A stretch of DNA of 64,000 nucleotides from Cyprinodon diabolis (Eukaryota; Chordata; Actinopteri; Cyprinodontiformes; Cyprinodontidae), in NCBI GenBank assembly GCA_030533445.1, contig CM060066.1, forward strand, positions 38,234,235 through 38,298,234. The letters are read 5' to 3'. The notes under the pieces were generated by a model. The model saw only the letters and a program-made list of their open reading frames with translations. It searched no databases and was not told the origin of the DNA. This document shows, piece by piece, positions 45,867 through 58,300 of this stretch. Both the position numbers and the translations under genes were made by a program. Every line of letters begins with the position of its first letter. The first letter of the stretch is position 1.

Positions 45867-46323
45867 GGTCTTCAACATTTTCCTGGCCAAGGACCCCCAA
45901 ACTGATGGCGAGATGGACCCCCTAATTATATATAGTGTATGAAATTGTGTTATATCAAACTGCTCCTATAGTCACTCTATTACAGATGGAGTGATTTAAC
46001 AAAATAATTACTCCCTGGGATTATTAAAGTATTTCTGATTCTTTTTCCTGCTTGATGGGACAGGTGTTGTGAATGAAATGGTGTCCAGCTTGAAAGAGCT
46101 GTGTCACTGAATGTGGGCATTGATGACTGAAAGACATCTTCTGCCTCCATTTATCTGTGTGTTAATTCATGTTAATGTCTATTTAAAGACATTTCAATTA
46201 ATGAAAAAAAAGTTGCAGGGGGGAATATATAATAAAGTCTAATCAACCAAAACTTTCGCGACCCCCATGCAGTACCTCCGTGGACCCCCTAGGGGTCGCG
46301 GACCCCCCTGTTGAAGACCTCCG
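45862..46323. mobile_element. DNA transposon (family 3, copy 2)
   Basis: The left part reads GGGTCTTCAACATTTTCCTG and the right part ends CCTGTTGAAGACCTCCG. It shares the ctatagtcactctattacag and gacaggtgttgtgaatgaaa segments, inverted, with copy 1 at 41759-42087. No clear target duplication is seen. Confidence 0.65.
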
Positions 46324-46500
46324 TCTTGATTGACTCTTACTTTGAACCGATTCCTGTTTTCATTTTCCTGTGTTTGATTTTATCAAACCTTAGACAGCAA
46401 AACCAGTGGGACCCATCATGTTGAACATTTTACAACAGCCCCCTTTTGTTGTAGTTGATGATTTCTGGAAGGTGTGGGTGAATCGCTGCAACGCTTCGCT
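46324..46500. other. mogs upstream region
   Basis: Unique-looking sequence between the transposon and the inferred promoter. No further feature is seen. Confidence 0.5.
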
Positions 46501-46504
46501 ACTA

Positions 46505-46531
46505 CACGTCACCGTTCACTAGTTCACGTCA
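46505..46531 (-). promoter_or_regulatory. mogs: paired UPRE/CRE-like motifs at the mogs promoter
   Basis: CACGTCA occurs at 46505-46511 and 46525-46531, 20 bp apart. On the minus strand both read TGACGTG, the core of the unfolded-protein-response element bound by XBP1/ATF6 and also of CRE-like sites. AGGAAG ETS-like motifs follow. Function is inferred from motif and position only. Confidence 0.45.
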
Positions 46532-46539
46532 CAGGAAGC

Positions 46540-46617
46540 CAGCCATCAACCAGGAAGTGGCTAACAGGCTAGCCAGCGCAGGATCATGAGCAGCTGAGAA
46601 TCAGGGTGTTTCCACAG
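46540..46617 (+). other. mogs: inferred non-coding exon 1 of mogs with a short uORF
   Basis: It ends with CACAG|GTCAGT, a consensus donor at 46618. The coding exon at 48984 begins only eight bases before the ATG, so an upstream 5' UTR exon is needed. ATG 46586 starts a three-codon upstream frame ending at TGA 46595-46597. The 5' edge is a guess. Confidence 0.45.
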
Positions 46618-47579
46618 GTCAGTCATTAACCTTCTCAATGAACATTATGCCAGAACTGCGAAACAGAGCCGTGTTTATTAACAGTCGTGCTAAGTAATGT
46701 CGTATTTGCAAATTTGATGGTCGTAGGTGGCAAAACTTGGGTTAGCTTTTAGCGTAGCAGCGTATAAAGCACGAAAAGATAAGCTGAATCGAGTGAAGGT
46801 GCAAAACAGGTGTCTGTAACACATACTGCAACTAAAGTCAACATTTATTTAATTTTAAAGCTATTTGGTGATAGAAACATGTAGTTGAGCCTATTAAAAC
46901 CATTCTTTTTCAACATTAGCAAAGGTATATATGGCTACCAGGTGATAGAAATCACAACAGCAATATAAAATAGATATATCTGAGTTATTTATATTAAATG
47001 CAAAGACGTAACGTTTCGAGTTTTGAACAGTGGATAAAATATCACTTAAAGTTAAAAGAATACATCTAACGGTTGGTATTATTTTTTTTATTATTGCTTT
47101 TTCTCAAATATTGCCTATATAGGCAAGTTTTACACATAAGGACAAATCAAAACCTAAATTTAGATGCATTAAAAACTAATTTATATCGTCAATCCCCAAC
47201 ATGATACATCCTAGGAGATGCAAGTTAAAATAGTGTATGAGTTTATACACAATTTGATTAAATACAGCATGGATATCGAGGTATAATAGACTGGTAGAAC
47301 GAGATGTTGCACACTGCCGGCCAGCTGGTTGAAAGGTTCCTCCGTTTATTTATGCCATCTACAATGGCCTTATGAGCAATGAAAAAACTCATTTGCGATG
47401 CTGTCTCTAAAAGGACCTTTCAGATATTAAATATAGTTAACTATGTTGTTTATAACTTGTTTTTCTTCACCATTACAAAATATATCCACAAATATATGTA
47501 AATGTTATGAAAAAGGTCATATTGTAAAACATTTAAAACAATAATAATAATACTGAAAGTGTTCTCTCACCTGTTTTGA

Positions 47580-48720
47580 CACGTTTAGGAATTTAAATGG
47601 CATCCCATTGTTAATCTGTAGAGTTCACTGTGGCATATTTTGCAGCCATAAGGGTTTCAGCTCTGCCCAAGGCTGTTTGAAGGCGCTCCGCAAGGTTTAA
47701 GAGCATGTTTATGAGTATTTTTTCCCCCAGAACCATGTTTCTGAAGTGATTTGTTGGAGGACAAGGCCTGGCTTTCAGTGTTCGGTTTAATTTATCCCAA
47801 AGTTATTCTTACATATAGAGGTCAGGACAGTGGAGTCCACCTATCCACACTAAACCCCAAGGTCTTTATCTATTTTTCTGCCATTTTGTATGGACCTTGC
47901 TTTTTTCAATGTTGTGTGTTTTTTAATTTTACCAACCCTTTACTGTACAGTCAAACATGGATGGTTGTCCTGGCTACCACCAAACACAAACTTGTCCATC
48001 AGTTTCCAAGATTAAGAAGCACAATTAGTCTCTCCAGAGGACCTACCTTCACTGCTCCTGTTGAAGCGTACTTTAGCTCTCTATCCGTCTTAAGCTAATC
48101 TGAAAGCTACACAAGTTTTAAGCTTTCTAGGGACTGACTATGCTGACACTTTGTGACGTCTCCGCACTGCGATCGTTAGCATTCACTGCCCAACCGCCAC
48201 TTTAAGAGGCTCACTAATAGGGCTGCAACTAATGATTATTTTGCAAATCGATTAATCAGTCCATTTTTTTGATTAATCGATTACTACACCTATAGCAAAA
48301 GGTTCCTTAAAGAACACTTTTTTTGTGAAAGTAAACCAAAGCATATTATAGAGCTTATTGACAGATAAACAAGTTTTTTTAAAAATACAAAATGTTAACA
48401 TTTTCTTTTTACAATTCTGATATAATTGCTGCTCTAAGTGGGTTTCTTTGTCCGCTAAAGGCATGTTTTAGAGTCTCTATACTGCAGTTATCGGTTAATT
48501 GATTACTAAATTAGTTGACGATTATTTCAATAAACAGTTCATCACGATAAATCCACTTAATTGTTTCAGCCCTACTCATCACCTCAATTGTAACTCATAT
48601 TTTTTCTTTTAAATGTTTGTAAAAACTGCCTGCATGCCTAAAATCCTGATTGATATTTGATATCCCTGTGGACACCTGATTTGAAATATTTCTATGGCTG
48701 AGAGAAAAAGTTTGGCGTAA
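47580..48720. mobile_element. decayed non-autonomous element, probably Tc1/mariner type
   Basis: The segments gtacagtcaaacatggatgg and gtctctccagag, and a right part with tgcctgcatgcctaaaatcc and a cacctgatttgaaat tail, resemble a repeat common in teleosts. Ends are not clear and no transposase is coded. Open frames such as 47751-48098 are by-products. Confidence 0.45.
48218..48574. mobile_element. hAT-type MITE (family 1, copy 3)
   Basis: The ends are TAGGGCTGCAACTAATG and TTGTTTCAGCCCTA. The flanks ctcactaa and ctcatcac match only in part. The core gctctaagtgggtt and taaaggcatgttt is shared with copy 1. It sits inside the mariner-type repeat. Confidence 0.8.
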
Positions 48721-48991
48721 TGTATTTTATCATACTTATCTCAGTAATCCATTCAGAAATTTTAGATTTATATTTCTTTTTTCAGTTCAATGCATCATCA
48801 AGGGATCGATACCAACTTTATCCCCGTATGCTTTCAAACACCTCTGCTTTAAAAAAAACAACTCACCATTTATAATTGACTCGTTGAACATAAACTGTAT
48901 CATATTAATGGTTTTGTTGTTATACCTAGAATCACTTTATTTAAAAAAAGAAGCTTGATTTTTCTCCCCTCCATCTCTTCAGAAGGCCAGG

Positions 48992-49340
48992 ATGGGCAGG
49001 CAGAGGAAGAGGGTGGTGACAAGTGACACTCCTCCCCATTCAAGGAGAGATGAGAGGCCCTCTGCGTTTAATCGCAAAGAGAAAAAAAAGAAAACCGATA
49101 TTGGGAAAGTGTTCATCAACATCTCCATTGGGCTCTGCATATTCAGTCTTATCTGGTTCTTTTATGCCCTCTACATGCGGTCCAGCCTGTCGAAACGCGT
49201 GGTGACTCTGCATCCATCACCTCGTGTCCTCGACGCCAACAGCACCACTGCGAAAGTTTCCTCGGAGAGGTTCTGGGGCTCCTACAGGCCTCAGGTCTAC
49301 TTTGGCATGAAAACGAGAAGCCCAAGGTCCATTGTGACAG
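48992..49340 (+). CDS. mogs: mogs coding exon 1: cytosolic tail, membrane helix, stem
   Basis: 116 codons plus one base. The acceptor AG at 48981-48982 is preceded by CTCCATCTCTTC. It encodes the basic tail, the helix VFINISIGLCIFSLIWFFYA and the start of the luminal domain. Donor GTAGG at 49341. Confidence 0.93.
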
Positions 49341-52300
49341 GTAGGGGCCCATTCATACTTAAACACAGATTATTGATCAGGGATATTTAAATTATGGTTA
49401 AAATCTAATTTATTTAGGTGGTGAAAATTTCAGCAGAGATTTAAAAAATGTTAAGATGCCATGCTTTTAGGAATGGTGACTAAGATTATATTATTTTGGA
49501 CATTTGTACGTCATTGCTTGTGGCTAGAAATAAAATCTATGTGTTTCTGAACAAATCTGTATCAATAAATCATTTACTTTAGGTTTCTTTTTGTTTTAAA
49601 GATCAAAAACATGTTGCATAAATTACTTTAAAAAATGTACCCATTCTTGGAGTTTACATGAATTCAAAGTGAAACCAAATTCACACTGTAGATATGATAA
49701 AAAAAAAAGGTTGTCAGGCGCTGCCATTGTAATAAATGATAATGTAACCAGATGTTTTAACCTATAGTGCTATTACAGTAGGGCTGGGCAACATGAAGCA
49801 AAAATAATCTCTTGCCATTTTTAAGCTGAATGCTAATATATCATATTTATCTCGATGTTTCTCATTTCATGCAGTAATTTTAAAAAAGCTCTGTCCCTAA
49901 TGTCACCCGGGATTTTTTTTTAACAAACCACTTTAGATCTAAAATGGGTGAAAAATAACCTACTGGCATATGTAAATGCTGGTAGGTTATTCCATCTCAG
50001 TATGAACTGCACCGTGTCATCTTAAAATCTCTATCATAAATATCTCTATTTTTACAAATGCGCAGTTCTATATTACAGAATGATGTCCCTCTAAATATAG
50101 GAAACCCAAGGAGTACATTTGTGGAAATATTATATATTAAATATTATAATCACTATAGCATAGTGATTGAAAAAGTTAGTTTTCTTTTAAAACAATTCAT
50201 ATTTTACATTTATATGATATCAGAAATTTAAAAATATACATGAATGAACTTGGCGACACATGTGCTAGCCTATTCGGCTATTTTACAAACAGTTTGTTGG
50301 TGGGCTGATTATAATTATTACCTTTTTTTCCCTATTAATCTTTTAGCTAATCATCCATTTTAGTAGACATTGTTTTCTACTAAGATAAATGGAGTTATAT
50401 TTCATGTTTTCCATTATAAAACTAAATATTTATTGCATTCAGAGTTATAAAAATACAGATACGAATACAGATTCATTCAGATTTATTCCTGTGTGAAATT
50501 TATGTAAACAATACACCAAAGATCAAAAAGTGCTACTGTAACATAATAATATACCTTAGGTTTTAATACCCGTCTCCTGTTACAGTGGCTGTTTTTAACA
50601 GAATCTGCATTGATGTAGCCATTTTAGAGGAACAATTGATCAACATTTCTAGCCTAAGCCTATTTGTGATGTCTGTCCCTAGGGTTTACAATTACATAAA
50701 AACAACCAATACAACACAAGATTAAAAATACAAATACCAAACAGAGTAAATGCTTTTTCACTGTCATACTCATTAACACCTACTGATCAAAACAATAACA
50801 AAATATAACACTTGCAGTCATACATGTCTGCCAAGCAGGTTCCCCTTCACGTTTAATATTACCATATTTTCACGACCATAAGGCGCACCGTACTAAAAGG
50901 CGCAGTCTCAGTTATGTGTGCCATTTCTGTATTTAACACACACATAAGGCGCACCGGACTATAGGGCGCGTTTTTTATATACAGGTGCATGTCCTCTACT
51001 ACCTTTAAATACCTCTACTGCATATTTAAAAATACAGCGGGAGCAAAACTGAGTATGACTGTGCTTTATTCATGTATTTATTATAAAGTATTAATCAAAC
51101 CTGGGAGCTGGCCGTGAGACAGACACATCGCAGATGACAGAGCGCTGTGATTGCTCATAAATTAACTTAAAATCCTGAAACCTGCCGACGGAATATGTTC
51201 GCTTTTATTACCGGTATCCTGGTGCCTGCAGTTTAAATTATTTAGATGAAAAACACCTGCCATCCGCCGCGGTGAACCCGGAGGCTACCCGGCCTAGAGG
51301 CTAATGTTGAAGGGATTCCTACTGTCGGCGCACCGCTGGTATGTGGGGATCTGAGTGCCTCCGACAGAAATAGATAATCTGGATGAACTGACTGCAATTA
51401 TTAAGTTTTCAGGTGGTCTTTCTCACTTAAAACATATTAAAACTACTTTATTCCCACTGATCACAGCAAATATAGCTGCAAGATTTAGATTATTTAGATG
51501 AAAAACACCTGCCAGCCGCCGCTGTGAACCCGGAGGAGGCTGCTGTTGAATTAAGTTTTCAGGTAGAAAAATAGTGCGGGAGCAAAACTGAGTATGATTG
51601 TGCTTTATTCAAGTATTTATTACAAAGTATTAATCAAACCTATCGAAGTCATCATCCTCTGTTTCTGAATTAAACAGCTGCGCTAAATCAAACATGCCAA
51701 TTTCCCCTTCTTCGCTGTCAGAGTCACTTTCCGTGCCGTGCGGCTCCTCAGAAATAATGCCGGCTTTTGCGAAAGCTTGAACAACAGAGCCAGCAGACAC
51801 GTTAGTCCAAGCATCAACAATCAATCCGCAAACGGTGGCGTAACTTGCCCGGCGCTGCCTTCCACTTTTCGTGAAACTGTGGTCTCCGTCTGTCATCCAT
51901 CGCTCCCACGCCGCTCGCAGCCTTACTTTGAACGGCCGGTTCACACCGATGTCGAGCGGTTGAAGTTCCTTTGTCAGACCTTCCGGGATAACGGCGAGCA
52001 CAGCGTTCATTTGATTCACCATGTTTTTCTCATCAGCTGTGAGATGCTGCGATGGTGATGCGTGGAAAAAAACACCTAGTCTCCTCACATACACCTGCCT
52101 CAGCCACGCTTTCATCATCTCCTCATCCATCCAGCCCTTTTCATTTGCCTTAATATCATATGTCATCAGAGCGCTGTGTCTGTCTCGCTGTCAGCTCCCA
52201 GAACAGCTTCTCTGATTGGTTGATGCGGCGCTTCCAGCAGCAAAACTTCCATTTTTCCATCTCGTGCTGCAGCAGCGCGACGGCGGCGCGTCAGATGCTT

Positions 52301-55300
52301 AAACGTTCCCGACGCGCTGCGCCTGCTGCTCAAAACGCGCTGCGGGACCTTTTGCTGCGTCTATACGCGCGTCAACCATTGACTTTGCATGTAAACTCGC
52401 TGCTTCTGCTGCACCTGCTGCGTCCGGTTCACACCGATATCGAGCGGTTTAATAACAGCGAGCACAGCATTAATTTGTTTCACCATGTTTTTCTCATCAG
52501 CTGTGAGATGGGCACGCATGGAGTTACAGATTAACAACGTTGGTGATGAGTGGAAAAAAAACACCCGGTCTCCTTACATTCAGCCACTCTTTCATCATCT
52601 CCTCAATGAGGTGGTCTCAAAAGTCGCAGTTACAACACACATAGGGCGCACCGCACCAAAGGGCGCACCGCACATTTTGAGGGGAAAAAAAGACGTTTAT
52701 GTGCGCCTTATAGTCGTGAAAATACGGTACCTCTGCAGCTGAAGAGTTTAACCTGCAATCACAACATAGATAATAGCTCATAGAGTTAATGAAACATTTT
52801 GCCAATGAAGAAAGATTTAGCCAATATAGTTTAACATCTAACAATATAACTATGGTTTTCTAAAGGATAAAACTTCAATTCTTGCTGTGGCCAGATTACA
52901 TGTTCTGCATTACATTTTTTATTCTTTTTTTATTTTAAAAGCTTTTCAACTTTTACATTTTGGTCTTCTGCTAGATACTGATTTATTTACTTTTACATTT
53001 ATTTTTTGTGCAGGGATGATGTGGATGCGTCAGTTTTCCAACTCTGACATGAACCTTAGGCATACTTGTGAGCAAGGCGATCATTTGCAGGGCTATGGAT
53101 GGCTGATGCATGACGGACTGACGTTTGGCGTCCAGGAAATTCGAGATAATGATTTCACACTGACCACTGAGTTTGTTAAACGGATTCGTGGGGACCATGG
53201 AGGAGACTGGACCTGGAGGATCACAGCCAAACAACATGTGAGCTGTAGCTGAGCTTGTAGGGATGTTATGCATGTATATCCTTTTAATATCATGATGCTC
53301 TGAGTGATTTTCCAGTTACTATGGAAAATGTTTGATGCTTATTTAATGTTGTTACCGTACAGAGCTCTGCCCCCCAGCCTCCAGTCATATCGCTGATGTT
53401 CTACGCAGCAGCAGACACACAGGGATCGCTCCATACTCACATGGAGGAGAGGAACCGCCTGGCTTCCATCGCTGGTTTCTCAGAGGAACTTGGAAACTTT
53501 AAGATCACTTTCAGAAAGCCTGTAACTGGGGAGCTATCGAGCCCAAAATATGCCAGGTAAATACTCAAATGGAGGCAGAACTCAAAGTTACTACAATATA
53601 CTTACTTAATAATTGCTATTTCTATGTTCTTTCATACCAGGAAATAAGGATAAAAAGGACTCTAAACCTATTTGTTTCTGTGAGTCAGGAATAAATCTTT
53701 AGTTTCAACAGATGGATATCTAAAGCTTGTCCCAATGAAACCCGCAGAGGTCAAAAACAAACTTTTTTATTCGTGGATAAGAGAACAATAAGGCACAAAT
53801 ACAGAAATAAAGACTAAAGGAAAGGAAATGTTGGCATAATTATAAAAATACTTACATTTTTAAGTTGAACATTTCTAGATAGCCTAGAGATGTTACTTTA
53901 GTGAAGGAAATTTCGATTTTGGGAGGGGGCTATAGGCGAGTAGAGGATAAAACCATCTTTTATCATTCTTGAAAGAATAAAATAATATTTTATTAATATA
54001 ACCTCGTTATATTCAGTTTAACTGTGTCTCATAGTGGCATGCTGAAAATCAATAACTCCAAAGTAAAACTAGTAACTCTAACACAAGTCAGCAGATATGG
54101 CGCTTAAAGGCACACTATGCAACATTTTTCAGTTAATGTGTTCCATAACGTTTTGGATGATTAAATGAGTCATTTCAGGTTGAACAAAGGTATTCTCGGC
54201 CGCCCTGGTGGTCTGTGGGGGAAATACCGCAATTGCAGGAGCACCGACCCGCACCCACAGGCTCAGAAGTCTCGCGAGAATCGGTCTTGCTTTACGGCGA
54301 GAACTGCTACACGCCCCTGTCATTACCCGATCCGTACCGGAAGCACGATCCGTACCATCAGCTCATTTGCGCGTGCGCAAACAGAATAACTTCCGGTGGC
54401 AATCTTTCCTTTTTCTTACTTTTTTATTCTTTTGTATTTTTTAGAGGCATGGGTTCTTTTTGTATATCTTTGTATTTTCGTCAATATTGCATTTTCTAAA
54501 AATTAAAAAACAGAAATACATAAAAAAGTTCAATCGCCTTGTGATAGTTACTTTGACTGCTCTGAGCATGCGCAAATATACGTCACACAGCGTATATATT
54601 TAAATTTGTTTAAATATTTGATTTACTCTGTACTTAACTATGCACTCCAGCAGTACTGATCCCACAATGGATTCATTTGCTACCTTTCATGACCTGCAGT
54701 TTTTCATTGATAAGGGAACATTTCCCAGAAAAATGACGTCAAGCAATACAATGGATTGAATTTAAAAAGCATCCATTTCTTCCAGAAAAGTCTTCAATAT
54801 TGTCTTTACGATGTAGTTTAGTATTCTTTAATTATTTAAGGATATAAATAAAGTTTTTTCAGTACCGTAATTACATTATTTTTTGGCGACCCGGAAGTTA
54901 TTCTGTTCGCGCAGGCGCAAATGAGCTGATGGTACGGATCGTGCTACCGGTACGGATCGGGTAGCGACAGCCCCCAGTTAAAAGCATGCTCGTTGCTAGC
55001 ACAGTGGCGATCTTTGTGCAGTGCTGCTTTCACACCGGACGCAGCAAAAGCAGCAAAATCGCGTCTGCTGCTTCATTTTTACTGCTTGTACCAGTTAGTT
55101 CTGACGCGCGGCTGAAGCGGCTTTGCTGCTCTGGCTGCGCGGTGCAAAAGTGTGTCTGACTCGCGTTGGGCGGAGCTTCACTATCCTTTCTCTGCCTTGC
55201 AGCTATATTTGCTGTGATCAGTGGGAATAAAGTAGTTTTAATTTGTGTTTAAGTGAGAAAATACACCTGAAAACGTAATCAGTGCAGTCAGTTCATTCAG

Positions 55301-58300
55301 ATTATAATCCTACCTTCCAATATTTTTTCTGTCGGAGCCGCTCAGACCCCCACATACCAGCGGTGCGCCGACAGTAGGAATCCCTTCATCAGCAGCCTCT
55401 GGCCGGGTCGCCTCCTCGCGGTTCACCGCGGCAGCTGGTAGGTGTTTTTCATCTAAATAATCCAAACTGCAGGCAGCAGGATAATAAAAGCAAACATATT
55501 CTGCCGGCAGATTTCTGCATTTTAAGTTAATTTAGGCGTCAATAAACTGTTTAAGAGGAGTTATCATAGCACTCTGATCATCAGCGCTGTGTCTCTCTCC
55601 CTGCCAGCTCCCAGATCAGCTTCTCTGATTGGTTGACGCGGCGCGTCGAGCAGCAAAAATTCAATTTTTCCATCTCGAGCAGCAGCGCGTTTGCAGCGCG
55701 TCACGCGCGCAGATGCTTAAACGCGCCCCACGCGCTGCTTCAGCTGCTCAGACGCGCTGCGCCTGCTGCTCAAAACGCACCGCGGGACCTTTTGCTGCGC
55801 CTTGACGCGCGTCAACCATTGACTTTGCATGTAAACTCGCTGCTTCTGTCGCGCCAGCTGTGTCCAATGTGAACGCAGCATTAGTCATTCGTTGCGTTCG
55901 CCTGTCTGCTAAGCTCAAAACAACCGCGCCTGGCTTGACGGAGAAACCAGGAGAACAGCTGAGCATATTTACGACAGTGCACTTTTACTTTCGCCCTCTG
56001 GGGGGAGCCTCGCTGGAAAATCAACACTGGTTGCATATTGTACCTTTAAGAGTCCAATAACGGGTCAATATCAGTTTTGCACCTTTGGTTTAGATTGAGG
56101 TTGTGCCAAATCCTCGCAAACTCTTTGCCCAAATTCACTCTTCTGCAAGTCCTCCCTCAATTCTGTTCTCTTTTTATTTTTTTTGTTGGCTCCCTCATGT
56201 CGCCCTCCCACCCAAAAAAAAGTCTATAATCACCTGTGTGAAGTGCAGCAGAAGACTTGTTGCTGCTAAATAAATGGCTTTATATTTGGCTGCTGTAAAG
56301 CTGTTTATCTCACCTCCAGGATAGAGCTGTGAGACTGCCAATGAGTCAGTGGCACAGAAACTGGTAAGTGTGGTTTTCCAACCACAGCCAGGGGGGAAGA
56401 GCGACGGAACACTCAACATTTGCATAAACATTTAGATAACATCTAAAAAAGGGTGTTATTGAGGTAAAAAATTTGCATCTTTAAGTTCCTTTTCAAACAA
56501 ATTACATCTTGTAAAGATAATGACTGTTTGCTTATGAAATATCTTAATAAATTATGGTTCTTCAAGAACAACAGGAATCAACATAAAAACAGCAAATGGG
56601 AATCAGCCTCAAAATTTAAATCTGTGTATTTCTAAATAAACCTCAGTGTCTCAGTTTATTAATATGAATATCATGTAGATGAATCATCTACATGAATCAT
56701 CATCATTTTTGTTCAAACGGATGCTAAAATTAGAAGAAATTGTTAATTTTCAAACAGGCCCTCTTTTAATAGTTTAAAGTTGCAGGTCGGCAACCTTATA
56801 TGTTATTGGAAATGTGTGTGATTACTATTCTGTCCAGGCTCTGTTGTGTGCATTTTTTTATGGATGCAGAAGCATAGCTTTGAAATGCAGTTACGGTAGC
56901 ATGTACAATCATCTTTAATTCCTTCAATACTGCAAATACTATGCTTAATTTTATTCACATTTTGGTCACAAGGTGGTGGTATTGCTCCTCATGTGGTTCA
57001 TTGTATGTGGCAAATGTGTCACCAGACAACAGGCACTAAATCAGCAGTTAAATGTAGTCTCTTTTTACACACCACATTCCAACACACTGACGTTCTTCAT
57101 GAAGCAGAAATGTTTCTGAGAAACACCCTGTCACCCTGTCGTCTTCATTAACTGGAATCATCTCTGCTTTCTAGTTACAACTACCTTCAGACTCTGTCTC
57201 CTGGCTTGGAGAAGCTGACTGATATTGTGAAGCTGAGCCTGAACCGCAGGTTTGTCTACAGCCCTCCGTCTGGTGAGAAGAGGCACTACATCGGCGTGGA
57301 CACCTACAAACCCCACCACCACCAGAACCAGCAGAAACATGCTGACCCCCGGAAAGAGGGGGATTTTGTGGTCCACCAGGTTACTGTTCAGACACCTTTC
57401 CAGATTGAAGTTTTGTTTGAGTCTGGAAGCTTCACCAATCGTCCCAACCAACTTGTTGGTTCCATCATGACTCAGGAGCTGGAGAAGAGGAAAGCTGAGT
57501 TTAATTTGAAGTTTGAGAAGATTTTTGGACTACAGAGTAAAGGTTTTAGCCAAACGCACATAAAATTTGCCAAAGCGGCGCTCAGCAACATGTTGGGTGG
57601 AATGGGTTACTTTTACGGCGAGTCAGTGGTGCAGTCGGTATACAACGAATACCCTCTCCTGTACCCTGAAGGTGCTTTATTCACTGCTGTACCATCACGC
57701 TCTTTCTTTCCCAGAGGCTTCCTCTGGGATGAGGGATTTCACCAGTTGCTGCTGAGTAAGTGGGATCCCCAGCTGAGCAGAGAGGCCATCGGCCACTGGT
57801 TTGACCTGATGAACATCGAGGGCTGGATCCCCCGTGAGCAGATTCTTGGAGATGAGGCTCGCAGTAAAGTCCCTGCAGAGTTTATCGTTCAGCGGAACGA
57901 GAACGCAAACCCCCCTACGCTCTTCTTAGCCCTGCAGGAACTAATTGAACAGCTCACTTCAAGGTCAGATGAGGCAGTGTCTAAACCAACCCTGCCTTTC
58001 CTTCGAAGGCTCTTCCCAAGGCTTAAAACGTGGTTTGAATGGTACAATACCACACAGACGGGGCCAAAACCCAATTCATACCGCTGGCGTGGGCGAGACA
58101 AAGACACCAACCTGTACCTCAATCCTAAAACCTTAACCTCCGGACTGGATGACTACCCCCGGGCCTCGCATCCGTCAGCAGACGAGCGGCATGTGGATTT
58201 GCACTGCTGGATGGCCTTGTCCTCAGGCATCATGGCTAGCATAGCGCAACTTTTAGGTGAGCCCCATGAGGACTATAAACTCCAACACAATGTGCTTACA

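Larger units (their letters stand above)
46618..48983 (+). other. mogs: mogs intron 1 (inferred)
   Basis: It contains a decayed mariner-type repeat (about 47580-48720) interrupted by the MITE at 48218-48574. The rest is AT-rich with no gene. Confidence 0.5.
50862..52727 (-). mobile_element. pogo/Tigger-like transposon, rearranged, with transposase remnants
   Basis: Terminal repeats CCATATTTTCACGACCATAA and, inverted, CCGTATTTTCACGACTATAA are flanked by TA on each side (50860-50861 and 52728-52729), the Tc1/mariner target site. The minus strand carries a transposase C-terminus. Internal direct repeats 51029-51102/51567-51641 and 51936-52124/52424-52604 bracket sequence that also occurs in the element at 55021-55883. 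Confidence 0.85.
49341..53013 (+). other. mogs: mogs intron with pogo-like transposon
   Basis: A 3.7-kb intron. The pogo-like element occupies 50862-52727. A stretch starting near 49785 (tagggctgggcaacatg) looks like one end of another old DNA transposon, but no matching right end is seen. Confidence 0.7.
54104..56050. mobile_element. outer DNA transposon of a three-element nest
   Basis: The left end CTTAAAGGCACACTATGCAA and right end, inverted, CTTAAAGGTACAATATGCAA differ at three of 20 positions. It encloses the elements at 54324-54963 and 55021-55883. No target duplication is evident, so the superfamily is open. Confidence 0.7.
53557..57174 (+). other. mogs: mogs intron with nested transposons
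   Basis: A 3.6-kb intron. The nest of three elements fills 54104-56050. The remainder (53557-54103, 56051-57174) holds no recognised gene or repeat. Confidence 0.75.

Noticed and set aside
47751..48098. 115-codon plus-strand frame
   Set aside because: It lies in a decayed mariner-type repeat. The translation has no domain and the frame is not supported by splice signals.
54165..54499. Three overlapping short frames
   Set aside because: All fall across the terminal inverted repeat of a non-coding transposon.
55633..55966. Ala/Arg-rich frames on both strands
   Set aside because: They come from GCGC/GCTGC-rich transposon sequence and have no homology I recognise.
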